A DNA stretch of 61,926 nucleotides from Methanomicrobia archaeon JdFR-19. GTDB taxonomy: Archaea > Halobacteriota > Methanosarcinia > DSM-18856 > Methermicoccaceae. The notes beneath the pieces are model-generated. The model saw only the letters and a program-made list of their open reading frames with translations, searched no databases and was not told where the DNA came from. Of this stretch, positions 34,352 to 44,261 are shown piece by piece (position 1 is the first letter of the stretch; every line of letters starts with the position of its first letter). The position numbers and the translations under genes are program-made. The stretch lies in the NCBI GenBank assembly GCA_002010075.1, contig MTMG01000019.1:1-61926 (forward strand), in the 5' to 3' direction.

Positions 34352-35575
34352 TTAGTAGGATTGGTTTCTCAACATCTCGACAAGCATTGGCAAGAAAATC
34401 CCAACATCGGTTACAAGGCCTATCGCCTGAGCGCTTCCCCTATCCATCAGCTTCGTAACTGCAGACGGATTTATATCAACACATATCGTCTTTACATAAG
34501 AGGGCAGAAGATTTCCCACCGCTATGGAGTGGAGCATCGTAGCCAGCATCAGCACCATCTCACACCCTTCTAAAGCTTTTTCCATCTCTTTCTTCGCCTT
34601 CATGGTGTCAGTTATCACATCTGGGAGGGGTCCATCGTCTCTTATAGAGCCTGCAAGTACGAAAGGTACATTATTCACAACACACTCATACATGATGCCT
34701 CTCTTCAACACGCCCTTTTCCACCGCTTCCCTTATTGAGCCACAAGCCATTACCTCGTTTATTGCATACAGATGATGTCTGTGTCCATAATCTACTGGCT
34801 GAGATGTCTCTATATCCATTCCAAGAGACGTACCATACAGGCTGTATTCTATATCATGCACTGCAAGGGCATTTCCTGCGAGAAGCACATCCACATATCC
34901 TTCTCTCACCAACTCCGCAAGAGCCCAACTTGCACCGCTATGCACAATAGTCGGGCCACCGACAACAGCTATTTTCCCACCTCTCCTCTTTATATCAAGT
35001 ATTTCGCCCGCTATCTGCCGTATGATGGTGGATGTTGGACGCTCGGACGACACGTCTCTACCCATGAAACTGAATATAGAACGTTTTCTTGGTCGCTCTG
35101 GGGGTATCACTCTCACACCCTTGCTCCCAACAACAACTGAATCTCCCTTCTTTATGCTCGATATCGAAACACACCTTGCCCTTTCACCCTCCACAACTAT
35201 CAATCTGTCCATCCTCATGTCCTCAACATCGATCCACTTTTCTCCAAGCCGTATCATGGTCGGGTGATTTGTGGTTGAATAAAAGCCTCTTGGAGCAACA
35301 CCATCTGCGGGAGCTCGTTCAAGATGTACTTCCTCAAGCTCAGGAAGTATTGCTCCAACGCCCCTCAATGCTGTTAGAATTTTTTCAAGATGTTGTTCAT
35401 CCTTCCCCTTTACGAGCAATTTCGCATAGCTCGTATCAGATTTTCTTCTTCCAACCCTGAACTCGATTATGTCAAAATCGCCATCCATATCCATTATAAT
35501 CGACAAGGCTTTTGTGAGTATCAGAGAGTCTATGAGGTGTCCTTCAAACTCGACCTCCGCAACAGTATCAATCAT
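34352..35575 (-). CDS. LOR/SDH bifunctional-family protein, archaeal ornithine cyclodeaminase type
   Basis: A 407-residue protein of the archaeal LOR/SDH (TIGR00300) family. A methanococcal member has been shown to deaminate ornithine to proline. The N-terminal domain (about 1-110) is the conserved LOR/SDH part ([32 protein letters not shown]). The C-terminal domain has a Rossmann-like NAD site ([15 protein letters not shown]) and [15 protein letters not shown]. Its role here is most likely proline synthesis. ATG 35575 overlaps the upstream DUF5611 stop by 8 bases. It ends TAA. Confidence 0.85.
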   Translation of the reverse strand: MIDTVAEVEFEGHLIDSLILTKALSIIMDMDGDFDIIEFRVGRRKSDTSYAKLLVKGKDEQHLEKILTALRGVGAILPELEEVHLERAPADGVAPRGFYSTTNHPTMIRLGEKWIDVEDMRMDRLIVVEGERARCVSISSIKKGDSVVVGSKGVRVIPPERPRKRSIFSFMGRDVSSERPTSTIIRQIAGEILDIKRRGGKIAVVGGPTIVHSGASWALAELVREGYVDVLLAGNALAVHDIEYSLYGTSLGMDIETSQPVDYGHRHHLYAINEVMACGSIREAVEKGVLKRGIMYECVVNNVPFVLAGSIRDDGPLPDVITDTMKAKKEMEKALEGCEMVLMLATMLHSIAVGNLLPSYVKTICVDINPSAVTKLMDRGSAQAIGLVTDVGIFLPMLVEMLRNQSY

Positions 35576-35879
35576 TTACAGCCTCCTTTTGAGCCATCTT
35601 TATCCTTTCTTTTGTGGTGTATCCCGTGGCTTTTGTGAGAAAATCTCGAAACATCTTGTTAGTTTGTAGTATCTCCTCCTCATTCGCATCCCTATTAGAC
35701 TCTGTTATGACATGGAGTTTCTTGTTCTCAATCCATACATGCATACTCTTCAATGCACCAAAACTTATCACATATCCTTTCTCGACTTTCTCTGGCTCAA
35801 CTGGAAAACAGCTTTTCAGCACTTCCAGAATCCTCTGCTCATCTGCGGAATAACCTCTCTTAAATTTATACTCCATCAT
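35568..35879 (-). CDS. DUF5611 family protein
   Basis: A 103-residue small protein of a family known from methanogens, function unknown. It is soluble, alpha/beta in appearance ([38 protein letters not shown]) with a basic C-terminal helix. It overlaps the cyclodeaminase-type gene by 8 bases and heads that transcript. ATG 35879 or ATG 35876 is the start; the TATA at about 35900-35912 supports a leaderless message. The family name is from memory. Confidence 0.7.
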   Translation of the reverse strand: MMEYKFKRGYSADEQRILEVLKSCFPVEPEKVEKGYVISFGALKSMHVWIENKKLHVITESNRDANEEEILQTNKMFRDFLTKATGYTTKERIKMAQKEAVND

Positions 35880-35909
35880 ACTCTAAGAGAGGTTGACTTC
35901 TATAAAAAA

Positions 35910-37070
35910 TTATAACTTTCTATAAACATTCAGTGTCTCTTTGCTGACATTCTCCCAGCTATACACCGTATGTATCAACCTTCTTCCTGCCTTACCAAGC
36001 TCCTTCGTTTGAAGTAAATCCCCTAGAGCATACTTTATACCCCATGCAAAAGACTCGGGGGTTGGATGACATAGTATTCCCGTCTTGAAGTTGTCTATTA
36101 TGGGCACTGCTTCGGTTGCCACAACTGGTTTCTCAGCATCCCATGCTTCAAGAACGATTATCCCAAAAGGTTCATTTCGAGATGGGACGGCCACAACATC
36201 ACATGCGTTTAACCACTCATATTTTGTCCCCTCCGAGCAATATCCTAAAAACAAACAGGCATCTCCCACACCTAGGCTCTGAGCCAACCATTCGCAGTGC
36301 ATCCTCATCTCCCCTTCCCCAATCAAAACAAATCTGGCTCCCCAATGAACATCCAAAACAAGGGGAACAGCCCTCACAAGGATGTCTGGCCCTTTCTGAT
36401 ATGCCATCCTTCCCACAAAGAGAATCACTGGGGCAAAAGGATGAAGTCCGTACTTCTTCTTCACTTTTCCAGGATCAAGATTCCTTTTAGTTTTACCCTC
36501 AAATATTGCATTTGGAACAATATTCATCTTGTATTCTGGAATCTGATACAACCACTGTACTTCATTTTTCAGTCTTTCCGATGTCACAATTATCTGTGAT
36601 GCTTCATATCCAGCAAGCCATTCTCTGCGTGATATTTCTTTTGCTTCCCACCACTCTGCAAAGACATTGCCATTCCGTCCGTACTCAGTACTGTGGTATG
36701 TCAGAACAAATGGCTTATCTTCCTCCTTCCCTATACGAACAAGAACATTTACTGGATGCCAGTCATGACCATGGAGGACGTCAAATTCGCCAAACAAATC
36801 CTTCACGACATTATATCGCTCATACATGGCATTGCACATTGCATCCATCTGTTCAACAATCCCACCTGACTGTTCGTGTTTAACTCTCTGATAATGAACT
36901 CCCTTGATGTTTTCATACTCAGTGAAATTGCCAGCTCTAGTAAATACATGCACCTCATGTCCCATTTTCGCAAGTGAGTAAGATAACTCCGAAACATGGG
37001 GAGATATGCCTCCAACCTTCACAGAGTGCATACTCTCCCATGAAAACATACCAATTCGAAGAGATTCCAC
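35910..37070 (-). CDS. Glycosyltransferase family 4 (glycogen-synthase-like)
   Basis: A 386-residue GT-B fold glycosyltransferase. N-terminal half: RIGMFSWESMHSVKVGGISPHVSELS, reported here by MFSWES and VGGISPHVSEL, plus VLHGHDWHPVNVLV. C-terminal donor half: PVILFVGRMAYQKGPDILV and the E-x7-E motif NEPFGIIVLEAWD (about 316-328). The subfamily resembles archaeal starch or glycogen-synthase-like proteins and it is divergent from PEP synthase, so a link to carbohydrate storage or glycan synthesis is reasonable but unproved. It starts with GTG 37070 behind GGTGTGAT. It ends TAA. Confidence 0.85.
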   Translation of the reverse strand: MESLRIGMFSWESMHSVKVGGISPHVSELSYSLAKMGHEVHVFTRAGNFTEYENIKGVHYQRVKHEQSGGIVEQMDAMCNAMYERYNVVKDLFGEFDVLHGHDWHPVNVLVRIGKEEDKPFVLTYHSTEYGRNGNVFAEWWEAKEISRREWLAGYEASQIIVTSERLKNEVQWLYQIPEYKMNIVPNAIFEGKTKRNLDPGKVKKKYGLHPFAPVILFVGRMAYQKGPDILVRAVPLVLDVHWGARFVLIGEGEMRMHCEWLAQSLGVGDACLFLGYCSEGTKYEWLNACDVVAVPSRNEPFGIIVLEAWDAEKPVVATEAVPIIDNFKTGILCHPTPESFAWGIKYALGDLLQTKELGKAGRRLIHTVYSWENVSKETLNVYRKL

Positions 37071-37146
37071 ACAATCACACCTTATTATATATCCATCGTC
37101 ATCCTTTAATACCTTGCGAGTAGTTTAGACATTCGGGGGTCTTTGA

Positions 37147-39405
37147 ATGTCCAATGGTATGGTAGTATGGCTTGAAGAGGTTGACATCAACGATGTTCCT
37201 TTGGTAGGTGGGAAGGGAGCGAGTCTCGGGGAAATGATTAGAATTGAATTGCCAGTCCCAGGGGGATTTGTTGTAACATCATATGCCTTCAAGCGTTTTT
37301 TGTTGGAAGGAGGAATAGCTGATAAACTGTTCAAGATATTGGATGTCAATGTCGATGATGATAAAGAATTGAAAGAGGCAGAGGCAAAAGCTAAGAAGCT
37401 TGTACTCGATACGAAGATTCCTGCAAATATTGAAAAGGAGATAAGGAGATACTACAAGGAGTTATGTAAACGAGAGGGCGAAGAGGTGTTTGTTGCGGTT
37501 CGTTCGTCTGCAACCGCTGAAGACCTTCCGGAAGCGAGTTTTGCTGGACAACAGGAAACATTTCTCAATATAAAGGGAGAGGACGAGGTTGTCGATGCAG
37601 TAAAGAAATGCTGGGCATCACTCTATGGGGCAAGAGCAATATACTACAGGATGAAACAAGGCTTTGACCACTCGAAAGTTTATATTGCTGTTGTTGTTCA
37701 GAAGATGGTGAATGCTGAAAAGGCAGGAGTGATGTTCACAACACACCCAAGTACAGGGGAACAAGTTGTTGTTATAGAAGCTGCATGGGGACTTGGAGAG
37801 AGTGTGGTGTCTGGTTCTGTTTCTCCAGATTTGTACGTTGTTTCCAAAGAAGACAGAAGAATCTTGGAAGAGCGAGTCTCCAAAAAAACAACAATGACCA
37901 TCAGAAAGGGAAAGAAAACTATCGAGAAAGAAGTTCCTCCCGAACTTCAAGAGAAAAAGGTGCTTTCAAATGACGAAATTATGAGACTTGTAGATTTTGC
38001 AATACTCATTGAAGAGCATTATGGAAAACCACAGGATGTGGAATGGGCAATCGAGAAAAACAAGATATACATCGTCCAGTCAAGACCCATAACAACCCTC
38101 AAAAAGCAGGAGAAGGAGGATGAGGTAGAGATTGAAGAGGAAAAAGTGATTCTTGAAGGGATAGGTGCATCGCCCGGGATTGTGTCTGGCGTTGTAAAGA
38201 TTATTCGTGAAATGGATGACCTTGGAAAGATTGAACATGGAGACATACTGGTGACATCGATGACAACACCAGACATGGTGCCTGCTATGAAGAGGGCAGC
38301 AGGCATAATCACCGACGAGGGAGGTCTTACGTGTCACGCTGCCATTGTGAGCAGAGAGCTTGGATGCCCTGCAGTTGTTGGAACAACAAACGCAACCCAG
38401 CTATTGAAGGATGGCATGGTAGTTACAATCGATGGCGAGAGGGGGGTAGTATATCTTGGAAAGGTAAAGGAAGCAAAGAAGCCAGAGGTTATAGCTACAT
38501 CTCCTCAAACCCATCTAATAACAGCAACAGAGGTAAAAGTGAATGTCTCAATCGTCGAGGCTGCAAAAAGAGCTGCTGAAACGAATGCAGATGGAGTTGG
38601 GCTCCTAAGAATAGAACACATGATACTCGGACTCGAAAAACATCCAAAGCTCTACATAAAAGAGGGTAAGCACGATGAATATGTTTCTGAGCTTGTGAAG
38701 AGGATTCAGATTGTTGCAGATGCGTTCTATCCTAAGCCAGTTTGGATAAGAACACTCGATGCACCGACTGATGAATTCAGAGGCATGAAGGGTGGGGAGG
38801 ATGAGCCACGTGAGCCCAACCCTATGCTTGGATGGAGAGGCATTCGCAGAGACCTTGATGAGGTTGAGCATTTTAAACTTGAACTGAGAGCCATCAAAGA
38901 GCTAATAGAAAGAGGATACACAAATCTTGGAATAATGCTACCTCTCGTTCAACATCCAAAAGAGCTGAGAGAAGCAAAACAGATCATGGAAGAAATGGGT
39001 ATTCTTGACAAAGTAGATGTGGGCATAATGGTTGAGACTCCGGCGTCTGCCATACTCATAGATGAATTTATAAAAGATGGTATCGACTTTATATCGCTCG
39101 GAACGAACGACCTCACACAATACACGCTTGCTGTTGACCGAAACAATGAAAACGTTGCAGAGCTGTATGATGAGATGCATCCAGCAGTTATGAGGCTGAT
39201 TGAAAATGTGATAAAAGAATGCAGAAAAGCAGGTGTTCAGAGCTCTATATGTGGTCAGGCTGGTTCAAATCCAAAGATGGCTGCTAAACTTGTTGAACTT
39301 GGAATAACGAGCATATCCGCAAATATAGATGCGGTAGAGGCGGTTAGGGAGGCGGTCTACAGAGCAGAACAAAAGCTTTTAATTGACAAAGTGAGAGAAC
39401 GCTAA
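37147..39405 (+). CDS. ppsA: Phosphoenolpyruvate synthase (PpsA)
   Basis: A 752-residue pyruvate, water dikinase that makes PEP from pyruvate and ATP for gluconeogenesis, matching the carbon flow from the nearby Por enzyme. N-terminal ATP-grasp domain: VGGKGASLGEM, AVRSSATAEDLPEASFAGQQ. The phospho-histidine is in GGLTCHAAIVSRELGCPAVVG (about 392-411). The C-terminal barrel has RTLDAPTDEFRGM, GTNDLTQYTLAVDR and SICGQAGSNP with the catalytic Cys. Length is normal for archaeal PpsA. ATG 37147; ends TAA. Confidence 0.96.
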   Translation: MSNGMVVWLEEVDINDVPLVGGKGASLGEMIRIELPVPGGFVVTSYAFKRFLLEGGIADKLFKILDVNVDDDKELKEAEAKAKKLVLDTKIPANIEKEIRRYYKELCKREGEEVFVAVRSSATAEDLPEASFAGQQETFLNIKGEDEVVDAVKKCWASLYGARAIYYRMKQGFDHSKVYIAVVVQKMVNAEKAGVMFTTHPSTGEQVVVIEAAWGLGESVVSGSVSPDLYVVSKEDRRILEERVSKKTTMTIRKGKKTIEKEVPPELQEKKVLSNDEIMRLVDFAILIEEHYGKPQDVEWAIEKNKIYIVQSRPITTLKKQEKEDEVEIEEEKVILEGIGASPGIVSGVVKIIREMDDLGKIEHGDILVTSMTTPDMVPAMKRAAGIITDEGGLTCHAAIVSRELGCPAVVGTTNATQLLKDGMVVTIDGERGVVYLGKVKEAKKPEVIATSPQTHLITATEVKVNVSIVEAAKRAAETNADGVGLLRIEHMILGLEKHPKLYIKEGKHDEYVSELVKRIQIVADAFYPKPVWIRTLDAPTDEFRGMKGGEDEPREPNPMLGWRGIRRDLDEVEHFKLELRAIKELIERGYTNLGIMLPLVQHPKELREAKQIMEEMGILDKVDVGIMVETPASAILIDEFIKDGIDFISLGTNDLTQYTLAVDRNNENVAELYDEMHPAVMRLIENVIKECRKAGVQSSICGQAGSNPKMAAKLVELGITSISANIDAVEAVREAVYRAEQKLLIDKVRER

Positions 39406-39406
39406 A

Positions 39407-40462
39407 TCACTCTTTCCAAGTCTTTCCTCCGAGATACATCTTTATTTTATCCTCGGTGGATTGGTATAGTCTTGAAAATGTGATTAGTAGCCCTTTTGGA
39501 TGTTCTTGTCTTTCGATAATCTTATAACCAACTCCCTGTCTTCGAAGATGCTTGAAGAAACTCTGAGCTTCTTCCCAATCTTTCACAACAATGCTCATTC
39601 TTTCCTCTACCCTCCCCCCTTCTGCAACATCCCTGATTGCCCTGACCATCGGCAAAAGAATTGCTCTACCAATTCTCTCTGCCCATCTCTCAAGCTCTTC
39701 ATCCCCACACTCCACCGCCTAAAATCCCTCTCTTATCAATCTGCTGAAAATGAAGTCTCTTCCAAAATCGAATGGATACCTAAATGCATACTCAACATTT
39801 TCCACGTTGGTGGTGTGTGTCGTGTACTTAAGTTGTACTTTCATATCAAGAGACTTCATAACTATCCCCTCTCTGCCCTCGCAATTCAATCTCTCAACAA
39901 CCTCCATCACTTCTTCTCCATCGCTTGGTGAGAATTCACCCAACAACTCCACTTGCGGGATGTCCCATTCAGAAAGTAGTTTTCTTCTTTCGAGAAGGGG
40001 TAAGGGTTCATTTGTCTCCTTTCTTCGGATGTCAAATGCAAAAAAGCCAATATCCCTCACTGGATAATCCCTTGGTACGTATGGGTTGCGTAGCCCAGCC
40101 ATTTCAACACATAAAACGAGGTCTGGATTGCTCATAAGAAAATCGCACACGTTTTCGTCTTCCCTTACTCGCGAAAGAGTGAATGGACATATAAAACCGC
40201 CTCTCGTAAAAACGAGGACTTCACCAGACACTGCACACATCCTCACATTATATCCATCTATCTTTTCTTCCACACCAAACATACCATCAAAATACTTTTT
40301 AATTCCATTTTTTAACATTAAAATTCTCTTAATCTTTGGAAATCCTCTTATTAACTCCCCTCTAAAGTAGACAGTTCCTTTCTCGAGACCGTTTCTTGGT
40401 TTTGGGAGAATATACAGAGGTTCTCCCCTGAAATTATACTGTTCAAAATGTTTCAAATTCAT
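39407..40462 (-). CDS. ATP-dependent RNA ligase (Pab1020/Rnl3 type), with in-frame TAG codon
   Basis: A 351-residue archaeal RNA ligase of the Rnl3 family, which seals or circularises RNA. The nucleotidyltransferase core has the adenylated lysine in [12 protein letters not shown] (about 61-72; the family motif is EKxDGYN) and [20 protein letters not shown] is codon 248 (39721-39719) just after LIREGF. The frame continues for 103 codons with [20 protein letters not shown] and the remaining C-terminal domain typical of this family, ending TGA. The two halves read separately would each lack a domain. ATG 40462 overlaps the upstream subunit by ATGA. Confidence 0.9.
39719..39721 (-). other. In-frame TAG codon (codon 248 of RNA ligase gene)
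   Basis: The context is TTT-TAG-GCG. It separates the ligase core from the C-terminal dimerisation domain of one continuous frame. It is inferred to be translated. Confidence 0.8.
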
Positions 40463-40968
40463 TCATATCCTCCGCTTTTTCTCAGATACGACATTATACC
40501 GCCCGCCTGAAGAAGGTTCTGCATAAAATCTGGAATTGGCTTAAATGACAGCTCATAACCCTTCGTGATGTTTCTAATCTTCCCACCGTCTAAATCGATT
40601 TCAAGCTCGTCTTCCTTGTCAACATGAGCTAAGATACCTTTACACTCGACAATCGGGAGACCGACGTTAAAGCTGTTCCGATAGAATATCCTTGCAAACG
40701 ATTCTGCAACTATACAAGATATGTCGCATTCTCGAAGTACTCTCGGTGCCTGTTCTCTTGATGACCCACATCCAAAATTTTTGCCAGCAACCAAGATTGA
40801 ACCTGGATTCTTCTTGGCATCCTTATAGAAAGAAGGGTCTATCGCCTCAAATGTATGAACTGCCAACTTCCCTATGTCCAGCACATCATACTTGTACTTT
40901 CCAGAGATTATCTCATCTGTGTTGGTATCGTCTGGAAGAACTCTCAAAACTTTTCCCCTTATGATCAT
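40459..40968 (-). CDS. hacB: Aconitase-superfamily small subunit (LeuD/HacB type), second copy
   Basis: A 169-residue swivel-domain subunit, a paralogue of the gene at 3607-4092. It has [40 protein letters not shown] (about 59-77) and [21 protein letters not shown]. The specificity loop here is [11 protein letters not shown] in place of LVLNTPEEL, so its substrate likely differs. It is coupled (TGATG) to a large subunit, which makes this the complete enzyme. ATG 40968 follows GGAGGT. Candidates are aconitase-like, isopropylmalate or homoaconitate steps; sequence alone does not decide. Confidence 0.88.
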   Translation of the reverse strand: MIIRGKVLRVLPDDTNTDEIISGKYKYDVLDIGKLAVHTFEAIDPSFYKDAKKNPGSILVAGKNFGCGSSREQAPRVLRECDISCIVAESFARIFYRNSFNVGLPIVECKGILAHVDKEDELEIDLDGGKIRNITKGYELSFKPIPDFMQNLLQAGGIMSYLRKSGGYE

Positions 40969-42221
40969 CACAACACCTCCCTCGGATCAACTATTTCGCC
41001 ATACAAAGCAGATGCTGCTGCTGTTGGGACGGACGAAAGATATATTTCTGCATTCTCGTTGCCCATCCTACCCTTGAAGTTTCTGTTCTGGGTCGAAAGA
41101 GCCTTTTCGCCATCGCCAAGTGCAACCGTCCTGCCTATACAGAAACCGCAACCAGGAGCACAAACTGCGGCTCCTGCCTCCAAAAGTTTCTCGATTATCC
41201 CTCTCTCCACCGCCTTTATAAAAACACTCCTGCTCGCTGGATATACAACAAGTCTCGTATCCTTACACACCTCTTCTCCATCGAGTATCTGGGCTGCAAT
41301 CTCAAGATCACTCAGTCTACCGTTCGTACATGAACCTATACACACCTGGTCAATGTGCATACCTTTGAACTCATACGCTGGGGCGACATTGTCCACTCTG
41401 TGAGGGTATGCAATCATGGGTTCGATATCTTGTGCATCGATAAAAATCTCACTGAGATACTCTGCGTCATCATCTGGATATAGCTCCTCAAATTCATCCC
41501 CCCTTCCATATTCTCTGAGAAACTCCTTCACCTTATCATCTGCCTTACAGAGACCAAGCTTTGCCCCTGCCTCTATCGCCATATTGGTGAGGGTCGCTCT
41601 CTGCTCTACTTCCATATCATCAATACATTTCCCCACAAATTCCATAGACATGTATGTTGCACCATCCGCCTTTATATCGCCCACCACGCTCAGAAACAAA
41701 TCCTTTGAAGTGACCCATTCTCCCAATTCACCATCCACTTCAATCTTCATGGATTCTGGAACTTTGAACCAAGTCTTCCCATACACCATTATCGCACCTA
41801 CATCTGTGCTTCCCATACCAGTCGCAAACGCACCAACAGCACCATGTGTGCATGTATGCGAGTCTGCACCAACTATCACCTTATACGGTGCAGCATATCT
41901 CTCAAGCACTATCTGATGACAGATTCCATCCCCATTCTCATAGAAATCTATGCAGTTCTCTCTCGCAAACTCCCTCATCATCGTATGCACATTCGAGATG
42001 TGGGAACTCGGTGATGGAGAAGCATGATCACAAAATCCAGCCACCTTACATGAATCGAATACCTTTGTTGTCCCAAGCTCGTTTTTCATCTGCTGTATCG
42101 CAAGGGGCATTGTGCCATCATGGGCAAATGTCATATCAACTTCGCATACCACTAACTCACCTGGCTCAACGTCCCTTCCACATTTCCTTGAAAGTATCTT
42201 CTCAGCCATTGTCTTTCCCAT
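40968..42221 (-). CDS. hacA: Aconitase-superfamily large subunit (LeuC/HacA type)
   Basis: A 417-residue 4Fe-4S hydro-lyase subunit. Cluster cysteines lie in IGSCTNGR (about 296-303) and in the pair [10 protein letters not shown] (about 355-364). [23 protein letters not shown] is the substrate loop. The sequence belongs to the archaeal LeuC2/HacA group. It may also supply the large subunit for the orphan small subunit at 3607. ATG 42221 has AGGGTGAG upstream, and a TATA at 42265-42274 is shared with the divergent histidine kinase. Confidence 0.92.
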   Translation of the reverse strand: MGKTMAEKILSRKCGRDVEPGELVVCEVDMTFAHDGTMPLAIQQMKNELGTTKVFDSCKVAGFCDHASPSPSSHISNVHTMMREFARENCIDFYENGDGICHQIVLERYAAPYKVIVGADSHTCTHGAVGAFATGMGSTDVGAIMVYGKTWFKVPESMKIEVDGELGEWVTSKDLFLSVVGDIKADGATYMSMEFVGKCIDDMEVEQRATLTNMAIEAGAKLGLCKADDKVKEFLREYGRGDEFEELYPDDDAEYLSEIFIDAQDIEPMIAYPHRVDNVAPAYEFKGMHIDQVCIGSCTNGRLSDLEIAAQILDGEEVCKDTRLVVYPASRSVFIKAVERGIIEKLLEAGAAVCAPGCGFCIGRTVALGDGEKALSTQNRNFKGRMGNENAEIYLSSVPTAAASALYGEIVDPREVL

Positions 42222-42262
42222 AAACTCACCCTAACGCTATTACAACACCATTTCACAAATAA

Positions 42263-42276
42263 CTTTTTATATTGAT
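42263..42276. promoter_or_regulatory. Bidirectional TATA element between hacA and histidine kinase
   Basis: The run ctttttatattgat reads as TATAAAAAG on the minus strand, about 45 bases before ATG 42221 (short leader with ribosome site). On the plus strand it stands about 38 bases before TTG 42308. Confidence 0.4.
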
Positions 42277-42307
42277 GCTTCAAAGTGTATATAGGGGGCA
42301 TTGAGCC

Positions 42308-43426
42308 TTGGTAGAGGCTACTTTGGATGTAGACACGGAAAAATTGAGACTTTTCATCCGTATAAACCAACTGGAGGAGAGATACCGCACATTGGTTGAG
42401 AATGCAAATGTGGGTATTTACCTCCTAATGGAAGGGAAGATAGCATATGCTAACCCTGAATTCCAGAACATGTTTGGTTATTCTCTGTCTGAACTATCCC
42501 AAATGAGCATAACAGACCTCATTCACAAAGATGATAGGCAGTCATTCATTGAGAGGATGAAGGATGGCGACTGGATAAGATGTAGAGGAGTTAGAAAGGA
42601 TGGAAGCCTAATGCTTTTGGAGTGGTCGATAGCTCCTCTAAAATACCACGGCGGATTTGCCATCCAAGGAACAGTCAAGAATCTCACTCAAATTGAATTT
42701 TTACTAACTGAGAGAGAAAGACTATACAGAGAATTGGAAAAGCTCTATGAAGAGATACAGAAATCTGAAGATGATAAAGTGAAGTTCTTAGAGACGATAA
42801 ACCACGAGATAAAAACCTCACTCACAATAATCTACGGTTATCTTGACATGATTGAGAGAGGACAGAATCCATCGATTGAAAAGATTGAAAAATATGTCGA
42901 AGGTATTAGAAAGGGGGCAGACAGAATAAAAGAGGTTCTTGATAAGATTGTGTCCATTGAGATGATTGAGGAAGTATGCGAGGTTAAGTGGAGAAAAGTA
43001 GAGCTTTCATCCCTCGTTAAAGAGGTGGTTGAATCTCTAACATCCAGTAGGAGAAGAAAGAACGTAAACATCAGGTGCAATTTGGATAAAGTGATTGTAG
43101 AGTGTGATGCAGAGAAGATAAAGGCGGTAGTGAGAGAGCTCTTATCGAACTCCATGAAGTTCACATTCGGTGGTCATATCGATGTATCTGTGTCAAAGGA
43201 CGATAAATGGGCAATCGTGAGTGTCAGAGACACAGGCAGTGGCATACAAGACATAGAAAGAATATTCGAGAGACTTCATATTGCTCACGACATTAAGAAG
43301 CACTCGAGGGGAATAGGCAGTGGACTGTATCTCGCAAAGAGATTTGCACACATGCATGGAGGAGAGATTGAGGTAGAGAGTAAGCCGTTGAAGGGTTCGG
43401 TTTTCACATTAAAATTACCATTGTGA
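42308..43426 (+). CDS. Cytoplasmic PAS-domain sensor histidine kinase
   Basis: A 372-residue two-component kinase without membrane segments. After a short helix comes one PAS domain (about 25-135; NANVGIYLLMEGKIAYANPEF), a coiled linker, the phospho-acceptor H-box TINHEIKTSLTII (about 158-170) and an ATP-binding domain with N-box VRELLSNSMKF, G1 VRDTGSGI and G2 GIGSGLYLAKRFA. It senses a cytoplasmic or redox signal. No response regulator is adjacent. TTG 42308 is the only start before the PAS, as TGA closes the frame at 42302-42304, and a GGGGG site lies upstream. Ends TGA. Confidence 0.92.
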   Translation: MVEATLDVDTEKLRLFIRINQLEERYRTLVENANVGIYLLMEGKIAYANPEFQNMFGYSLSELSQMSITDLIHKDDRQSFIERMKDGDWIRCRGVRKDGSLMLLEWSIAPLKYHGGFAIQGTVKNLTQIEFLLTERERLYRELEKLYEEIQKSEDDKVKFLETINHEIKTSLTIIYGYLDMIERGQNPSIEKIEKYVEGIRKGADRIKEVLDKIVSIEMIEEVCEVKWRKVELSSLVKEVVESLTSSRRRKNVNIRCNLDKVIVECDAEKIKAVVRELLSNSMKFTFGGHIDVSVSKDDKWAIVSVRDTGSGIQDIERIFERLHIAHDIKKHSRGIGSGLYLAKRFAHMHGGEIEVESKPLKGSVFTLKLPL

Positions 43427-43435
43427 GGTTTGGTT

Positions 43436-43726
43436 ATGAGTTTGGAAATCATCATATTTGTGATAGGTGTTATCTACGGGTATTTGAAACCAGGAAAACA
43501 GAGTAAAGCAGAGCTGTTCAAAAAGAGTATAATCTTGGGGATAATTCTTGGAATCATTTTTGCATTGGTGTTGGGAGTAATCTCAATGTTCCTCGGTTCG
43601 TTTGCTGGCAGTTTTATCATGGCTACAGGAACATTCATCGGAATTTTAATCAGTGTGATCTGGCTTGCATTATTCTTCATAGCGGGAGTTGCCATTGGAG
43701 ACTTCATTGAGAGCAGGACTAAATAA
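43436..43726 (+). CDS. Small membrane protein
   Basis: A 96-residue protein with about three membrane segments: IIIFVIGVIYGYL near the start, IILGIILGIIFALVLGVISMF in the middle (about 31-51) and the C-terminal FIGILISVIWLALFFIAGVA. Glycine-rich hydrophobic character is like small archaeal membrane proteins of unknown role. I do not recognise a family. ATG 43436 lies 9 bases after the kinase stop with GAGGTTTGG before it, so they are co-transcribed; a membrane partner for the soluble kinase is possible. It ends TAA, convergent with the UPF0200 gene. Confidence 0.7.
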   Translation: MSLEIIIFVIGVIYGYLKPGKQSKAELFKKSIILGIILGIIFALVLGVISMFLGSFAGSFIMATGTFIGILISVIWLALFFIAGVAIGDFIESRTK

Positions 43727-44261
43727 AGAAGTCTTTCACTTTATTCTTGAACTCCTGTAAGGAAGATTTGTTTTCTATCATGAAGTCTGCCGAGTTTATC
43801 GCATCTTCAAGACCCCATTTTTTCTCCCTCTCGTCCCTATTCCTCAGTTCTTCATCAGTAAAAATACGGTCAGGTCTCTCTCTCTTTCTTATCCTTTCCA
43901 ACCTATCAGAAAATGTGGCATCTATGTACACAAGAAAAAAGGAATCTGAAAACTCTTTTCTGAATAGCTCGACCTCTGCAATCCCCCTCACGCCATCCAC
44001 AACAACCAACTCGTGTCTCTTCAGCACATCCTTTACTCTGGGAAGGCATCTCTTTGCAATCGCATCCATCCCCTCTCTCATCCTCAACTCGTTTGCAACC
44101 CTCCCAACAACCTCATCGTACTCAGGAAGGCCCCTTCTCCTCACCTCTTCCCTGACAGCATCTCCCATATTCACAACTGGTATCCCGAGCGAAGAGGCGA
44201 CAGCAGATACCTCACTTTTGCCACTCGCAGGATACCCTACAAATGCTATGACCTAACTCAC
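43704..44261 (-). CDS. UPF0200 P-loop kinase (AAA/adenylate-kinase-like), with two in-frame TAG codons
   Basis: A 185-residue archaeal UPF0200 protein related to dephospho-CoA and adenylate kinases; substrate unknown. The P-loop is FVGYPASGKSE (7-17), followed by VVNMGDAVREEVRRRG and RPDRIFTDEELRNRDEREK. The only usual start codon that retains the P-loop is GTG 44261, which overlaps the radical SAM stop as GTGA and has GGAGG upstream. From it the frame reads M, S, TAG (44255-44253), VIAFVG. A second TAG at codon 181 (43721-43719) is followed by four codons and TGA 43706-43704. So readthrough is required for the N-terminus; the second TAG could be terminator or sense. Confidence 0.85.
44253..44255 (-). 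other. In-frame TAG codon (codon 3 of UPF0200 gene)
   Basis: The context is AGT-TAG-GTC. It lies between the only start codon and the P-loop, where the family usually has a lysine or arginine (from memory). It is inferred to be sense. Confidence 0.75.

Noticed and set aside
39407-39715. A separate 102-residue protein downstream of the RNA ligase
   Set aside because: It is in the same frame, directly after the TAG, has only a GTG start without its own ribosome site, and matches the C-terminal domain of the ligase family.
44249-44252. Start of the UPF0200 gene at GTC 44252 or ATA 44249 to avoid the TAG
   Set aside because: These are not usual start codons, while GTG 44261 has a good ribosome site and a coupling overlap. 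I keep it only as the alternative to be tested.
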